From: Phalacrocorax aristotelis | Taxonomy: Eukaryota > Chordata > Aves > Suliformes > Phalacrocoracidae | NCBI RefSeq assembly: GCF_949628215.1 | Contig: NC_134279.1 | Coordinates: 53,742,266 to 53,806,265 of the forward strand | Length of the DNA: 64,000 nt | Direction of reading: 5' to 3' | Part shown: piece after piece, positions 57,954-64,000 of the stretch | Position numbering within the stretch: position 1 is the first letter of the stretch | How the letters are laid out: each line of letters opens with the position of its first letter | Notes under the pieces: generated by a model | Database searches by the model: none | What the model saw: the letters and a program-made list of their open reading frames with translations, nothing else | What the model was told of the DNA's origin: nothing | Made by a program: the position numbers and the translations under genes

Positions 57954-60900
57954 GTTCCAGCCTGCAGAAAATAAATAGGTGAAATTTAATATCCTGAGAT
58001 ATATGGGAGCCCACATTAAATGAGCTAATAACTTCATTTTGGACTTCAGCTCTGTGCATCTTGTCAAGTCTGAGGCTTTCTTAGCCTCTTAAAAACAGTT
58101 GTAGCATGAATGGTCTAAAGAAAACACAACACAGACATCTACACTACGCAGCAGGACATGTTACAGAGATCCCAGAGCCACTGCTGACTGCATGTTGTCC
58201 CCTCAGCTGCATGGCACCGTGCCCAGGCTAGAAAGACCTGCTGAGCCACAGAGTTTGTTAGCGTCATAGGAGCTCGGCTTTTAGAGCTTCTCATCTCCTC
58301 TGTTTCTTGTGCCCATCCCCATGTGGAGACTTCACAAGTTTCTGTCCTTTCTGCTCAGCTGCTTGCAGGATTTCTCCCCAGTATGTTTCTCACAAAAGGG
58401 GTCAGGTTAGCAAAAATCTCCTCTTTAAACCTATTAAGTTAACCTGGTCCATCTCTGTTGTCTATAAAAAGGGAAAGGCTTTGTGGAAGCAGTGCCATGG
58501 GCAGATGCAAGCGATAGGGAGCTGGTGAGAGGGTAAGGACAAACAGCTGCACCAGGATGTCTGCTGCCACCCAGCTACCACCAAAGAATTTACCCCAAAG
58601 AGTTTTGCCCAGAAGTATTACCATGGTCTGTCATCTAAAAATGCCTGTGCCTTTTTCTCTCTTAAAAGCAGTGCACCAAATCCTGAATATCTTATTCTAG
58701 CCAATGCTTGCAGCCTTCTGTAACCCAGGCTCTCGGACACTGACACAACTGTTTCACTGTTGAGCGCAGCTGCAGCTCAGCTAGTGGTCAGGAGTTTGGA
58801 ATTCACCATGATGTTGATAAACAGGCATCAAGTGCACATGGAACAGATACAAAGAAAAACAGAAAAATCCTTTACTGATTTCTTTTATCACACTTCAATT
58901 TTTATAGGAGAGAAAGGAAATGTAGGAGAAGAATGGTAGTATTCCACCTGCTATTGGTTTTAAAACAGAGAACTTTCCTATCATCATAAACACAGAAACA
59001 CTGACATGGCAGGGTAACATTTTTCCCAGATTTTGGTTTCATCAAGTCTTATTCCTTCTTGAGACAGTTGATTATGTGTCTATGCAAGAAGAAACACTAT
59101 GACTGCAGGATTCTTGCTAGTGTTGAACTTTCTAAATATTAAAAGGCATCAGTGGCAATTTCACTGAGAGGAGATGTGGTTTGTAACATTTTCCCATCAT
59201 GCTGTAAAGCTGCTTTTAAAATGGAGAAAATCAGCACCGTTTTCCAAATTATGCCAGGAAGAGGCTATAACTCTTAAGAACTCTGGAGGAATGGAAATAA
59301 CAATTGGTCATTTTACTACAAAAAGCAGTATTACTCTAATAATGAATCATTTGAAACCTTCACACAGCCCGTTATAACAATATTTTAAATCAAACTGTAA
59401 GGGAGTTTACCCTATAAATCTGAAAATGGACTAAGTCCTATGGGAACAACCTTACTTTCTTGATAGACCAGATTCTGCAACACTGAAATCAAGAATGATT
59501 TTGGCTTTCCTGGGAAAAAATATGAGGAATTTATGTTGACAAAGTTCAGCCCTCTGTTTTAAATGACAGCAACGCCAACTGAACATATTAAGTGCTGTAT
59601 TCTAGGCATTTTGTCTCATCAGTCAAAATATTTTCCTGAGCTATTTTACAAAACGTTCATTAGCTCAGCATACAGAGGTCTCATTCTTGCCTGTATAGGT
59701 CCAAATCAGGAGGAGTCCCATTGCACTACCACCACGTCACTGCAAGCCTTAAGTATGAGAGGAGAACCAGGTAAAAGAATGAAGCAGGTGTATGTTACCT
59801 GCTATTTAATATAAACTACTCCAGGAAATTTCTATTCACTTGAGAGACTTCTCAAACTAAACACCTGTTCACTTTAATTTTATTCAGACATACTATTTGT
59901 ACTTGAAAAAAAATATCTGGATACATATATAAGTTTGGCATTTTAAAATACAGTTTCTTTTCCATTTAAAAAGGCATCAGTCTTTCTCACCCATCACAAG
60001 AAAGGTTCTTTCATCATCCCAGCCCTGATTTCTGGTGTACAGAATGAGTTTCCCAACCTTGTGGTACTGCAGAAGTGCTCCACGGATTAGCAGTGGTTAG
60101 GAAGAGGAAGCAAAGAATGCCAAGAAATCCTCCCAGTCTGGAAAATATACTAGCAGAGTAACTCTGGCCCCAGTATGGAAACTTATAAAGATGACCTGAA
60201 ACTGAGGTCAACATTAATGCAAAGCAGTGATGTCATTAATAAAAGCACATTTAACAATTTGTGCTGTGTGTGCTGCCTCCATCTAGAACTATTATATATC
60301 ATGTGCGAAGGTGTTTCTAGATAAAACCTCACAGAAGTTAGCATGTAGTTACCAATATCATATCATTCTGGTACTACTCCCTCTTTTTTTCTTATAAAGC
60401 CGTCAAAATATTATCGTAGATATAAATCAAGCCTCTTTGGTTTTGGCTTAGTCTTTGCCTCTTTGCCAAGGCTGCATGAGCAGCATTCCCTCAGCAGCTC
60501 TTGACTCCGCAATGAGGACAGCAGAAAATCCCATCCATTACTCTTCCATCACATACCTGCCACACAGCAACCAAGCATGAGCTGCTTTATGAGCTCACTC
60601 TGAAGCACAGCTCATGCTCTGACAGCCATGGTACAGGTTGGATGGGGATGGAGGAACTGGGAGGAGCAAGGGACTTGACCCCACTTATCTCATGTTTCCT
60701 TGCCAGTGGGTTTCATTTCTTGCCTACCAAAGGACGAATGTCAAGTTACTAGCCCAGACTGGCTATGCATCTGTCCATAATTGCTATTCCCAAGTCAAAG
60801 CTATTTCAGATTTCCTTTGTTAGATCCCCTGATTCAAAACAAAGCCCCTTTGAAAGGCTACTACTCACTCTAAGGAATAATCTTCCCCAGGAAGGACCGT

Positions 60901-63725
60901 TAAAAGTTCACAAGCAGAGGTGAAGATGAAGATATGGAGTGAGGAGAGGGCAGCACTGTGAAGTAAGCTCCCACCATGTACAAAAAAAAACCCACCAGAA
61001 AATCCTTCCACCTCTTACTACATCACTACTCTGTACCCAAGTAAAGCAGGAAAAATCTATTAAAATGTAGGAAAATGTAGGAAAATCTCGTCTATGCCTC
61101 TGTATGTCCCTCTCAAAGACAGGAAAGTTTCTCAATGGCAGGGAATACATCCACAACAGTTTTTCTCCCAAACATTAAGGGTTAACATTTAGTAGTAAGA
61201 AAACAAACGGGGAGCAGACAAACTTATGCTGCACCTGCCAAAGAAGCCTGCTGCAACCTTCAGAGCTATAACATAACGAGCAGCAAAACTTGCCCAAGAG
61301 AGTCTATAACCAGTTTGAATTAGGTTTTTCATGCTGCGAGTAAGACCTGGAGAGAAAGACACTGTCTGCTGCAGCTTGACACATGGGAACAGGAAATAGG
61401 AACTGTCCAAGCTTGTTTTAGAGCTACGTCCACCGAGAAGGAACATAGAGCAGATGGCTCTAGCCATCTACATTCAGGTACCCAGGCTGAGCTTGTTGAC
61501 TCTGTAATCAGTGGAAAGAGAGAGGTGTCTCCAGAGCGTGATTAAGGAAAACACTTAATCACATACTTAACCTCTGAAGTGTGCTTAAATGATATTGAAT
61601 TCTCTAATTAAAACCCTGGGTAGTTTCCAGTGTATAGCCATAGTGATGAAAGAAGAATCAATGGACACAAAATACTAAGTGTATCAGTCTACTATTCCCT
61701 CCTGTTATAAACTATTTAAAAGATTTCTCTTTAGAGCACATGCCTGCAATGCCTTTAGCTAATCTGGCCTACTGCAGAAGTGTCAGCAGGATCAGGTCTG
61801 TAAAGAAGTCATCAAATAAGGAAGTCTTCTGATTCAAAGGCTTGTCGGACTTGGTTCCCAAGGGAAATCCTGGTACACTGATGAGTGGGATTAACAATAG
61901 CACTGTCAACTCTTCTTGTAAATCCACTACAGTACCTCTAAAATGGTTCACTTGAAACACTATAAACAAGACTGCTCTTTGTGTGCCAAGCAAGAGAAGT
62001 GTTTGCTTATAGTGAAGTGTGTATGTCCGTCTCTCTGATGCTCTTTTGAGTATTTCAAGCTGAAATCCTCTATGCAGTAGAATGATTATGTTTCTCAAAG
62101 AATTTGAACATGTTGCTAGGCACCTTAAAAAGTAAAAATAGTCCCTTGACAATGTTGTATACTTGATTTCAGTACAAAAAAAGAAGTATGTATGTAAGTG
62201 CCGAGGCATACTCACAACATTTTATAATCATTATTTAGAGCAGAGGGTGAGAGGTTGTCTTGTCCTTGACAGTTCTCACATTTCTGCCATCTGAGTAAAT
62301 GTGAAACAACAGGAAGCTCTGATACCCTGTTAAATATATAGCATAGCCAATCTTCATACTTTCGTTTTCTTCTGGCCAGTGAGGGTTCATTTGCCTTGCT
62401 TCAGGCATCCAGTCTAAGAATTTATTTAAGCAGGCTGGGATACAGTCCATAGAAGAAAATAAATGTGCTGAAGTGGCCTGAGCCTGTATTTTTTTACATG
62501 TTATTTTATTTTTCCTTGTGATGTCATGCTTAGAGTAAAATTGTTTTCAAATGTGTGCTTTAATTATTACCATTCAGTATTAACAGAAAATAATCTGTGT
62601 ACACATTTCAGCTTGGAAAAAACAAAACAAAACAAAACAAAACCAGATAACAATGAAAATTCCACCTAAGGTGCCTTACAATCTGAAAGTGCATTTGTGT
62701 TTCCTTTTTGCACTTGTTGTACTGCCTCACCATCTTCAGAGTGATGACTGCAAGTTTTCACACCAAATACCAGAGATACGTGCATCTTTCCAAATTCGCA
62801 GTAAGGCTTTGGTAGTGTTCCTGGCTGTCAAAGACAATGGTCCGATAGTGACAAAATGACAGTAAAACCAACTGCGCACAGTAATTCAATGTCATAATTC
62901 TCCCACTGTGTATTTAATAAAGTACCTTCATTTTTGTTGTTTGAATATGTAGGTGTTTGAGCAATAACGTATGATTGAATGCATAGAACAGTATCATAGG
63001 AATAACTGTCTTGTGTTATACTATAGTCTAGGTTTTATATGTTGAAAGTTCTTATGTCACTCAATATTTACTTTAGGAACTGACCCTGCTGTCAGTGAAA
63101 TCAAAGACTACTTTGTCACCAATTTCAGAAAACCGTGCTCTAAAAGAGTAGGCGTTTCTCAATGTGAGACACTTTCTTCTCCCAAACCTTTTAGGTAACC
63201 TATATGAAGATGCAGAAGACTGGAATGGCAAACAGTTGAATGCAAATGTGGAGATGGCTTAAGGGTACAGACAAGTGCACCAGCACTCACCAGCACTCCT
63301 GCATATTGGGCTGATCTTGAGCGGTGAGTAATACAGCCAACAGCATTTCCAAAATCTGGTCTTTGTCCAACAATCTGTACTCAGTGGTCCATTATTTTCA
63401 TCCTCCTCACTCAACATAAGAACAAGGAATGTTAATAATTGTTCTCTAAGAAACAGATCAGGGAAAGCTCTGACAAACAATACTTTCTGCTATTGTAAGA
63501 AATGGAGAAACTCAAATAAATAAATAAAATCAACTAAAGCAGTGTAAAGGCAGTAGTAGCTTCCCATTCGTTTTTAGCAGAGAACTATTTTGAATCGGGG
63601 TGCAGCACTGACCTAAGGGTTTGCTCTGCATTGTCATTGAAGCAAAATAGTTTGGTTCCTTGAGGCTTAACATTGGGCTAATAAAACCTTAAAAGAATAA
63701 AAAAAGAAAGCAGATGTAAAGTCTT
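57954..63725. other. Gene-poor DNA toward the right edge
   Basis: A+T-rich, with no recognised gene. Short open frames on both strands have no family resemblance, including a 148-codon one at 61769-62215 on the minus strand. An (AAAAC)n run lies at about 62618-62642. Confidence 0.55.
62618..62642 (+). repeat. AAAAC pentanucleotide microsatellite
   Basis: About five tandem AAAAC copies. Confidence 0.8.
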
Positions 63726-63821
63726 TTACTTAATTGCTTTTACTTTTGGGTTGCCCACAGCATTGCTGATGACACGCTGCCATAGCTCTATAAAAGCATT
63801 AGCTTCTTTTCCATCAGGTAT
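63726..63821 (-). CDS. Possible terminal coding exon of an unidentified upstream gene (tentative)
   Basis: On the minus strand an acceptor (TTTGTATTGCTTTTAG) opens a 31-codon frame with ordinary amino-acid composition (IPDGKEANAFIELWQRVISN, then a basic end PKVKAIK), closed by TAA at 63726-63728. The other two frames stop at once. I do not recognise the protein, and it is not the end of GSX2, CHIC2 or LNX1 as I know them. No canonical AATAAA follows closely. Thirty-one open codons after an AG is weak evidence. Confidence 0.15.
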   Translation of the reverse strand: MPDGKEANAFIELWQRVISNAVGNPKVKAIK

Positions 63822-64000
63822 CTAAAAGCAATACAAACATCAGTCTCTTCAGATTTGCATTTGAATATAAACCTTCAGAGAGAACCCATTTCATTTAGAC
63901 AACAAATTAGCTTGCCATTTTATAACCTGCATATCTGGAAAATTATTTTGCCTTATCATTGCTGAAATGCATGAATGAATTATGAGCCATTCAAATAAAG

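Noticed and set aside
61769..62215. A 148-codon minus-strand open frame
   Set aside because: No recognisable family, no clear splice signals, and a composition typical of A+T-rich non-coding DNA. One such frame is expected by chance in 64 kb.
62235..62450. Exon-like 71-codon frame on the minus strand with a possible GTGAGA donor
   Set aside because: The acceptor is poor, the protein is unrecognised and it does not join to anything nearby.

Overview
This is vertebrate nuclear DNA from a bird. The window is dominated by one large multi-exon gene on the minus strand. CR1 LINE 3' ends, a complete 586-bp solo LTR of a type I know from neoavian genomes, and eroded amniote repeats (a MIR SINE, palindromic MITE-like pieces) point to Aves, probably Neoaves. 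The species cannot be fixed from the sequence alone. There are no bacterial features such as operons or CRISPR arrays, and I saw no tRNA or rRNA gene.

The gene is PDGFRA, platelet-derived growth factor receptor alpha. All 23 exons can be placed: non-coding exon 1 at about 38422-38800, the start codon in exon 2 (31249-31251), and the stop codon in exon 23 (6705-6707). Every intron has GT..AG ends, every codon phase agrees, and the joined CDS is 3264 nt (1087 residues). The order is signal peptide, five Ig-like domains, one transmembrane helix, juxtamembrane segment, split tyrosine kinase and C-terminal tail. Residue numbers equal the human ones through the kinase domain (K627, D818, D836, D842, Y720, Y731, Y742, Y988); the tail is slightly shorter. 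The gene looks intact.

Layout from left to right: 1-3455 is intergenic sequence downstream of PDGFRA with a CR1 fragment at its left end. About 3456-6704 is the 3' UTR, with a poly(A) signal at 3475-3480, two miR-140-type seed matches, one miR-34-type match and an inverted repeat. 6705-31263 holds coding exons 23 to 2. 31264-38421 is intron 1. 36.4-43.0 kb is a broad, multi-peaked CpG-rich domain around exon 1, which carries a short upstream ORF that appears conserved with human. 43-64 kb is gene-poor upstream DNA with a solo LTR (48091-48676), CR1-like fragments (54.4-56 kb), microsatellites and a possible unidentified terminal exon at the right edge. By known vertebrate synteny KIT should lie beyond the left edge and GSX2/CHIC2 beyond the right; neither is visible.

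I found no dramatic new system. The best leads are the conserved upstream ORF, a near-perfect 33-bp-stem hairpin in intron 19, an octamer-bearing inverted repeat in the 3' UTR, the paired miR-140 sites, and a transmembrane-like open frame in intron 12.
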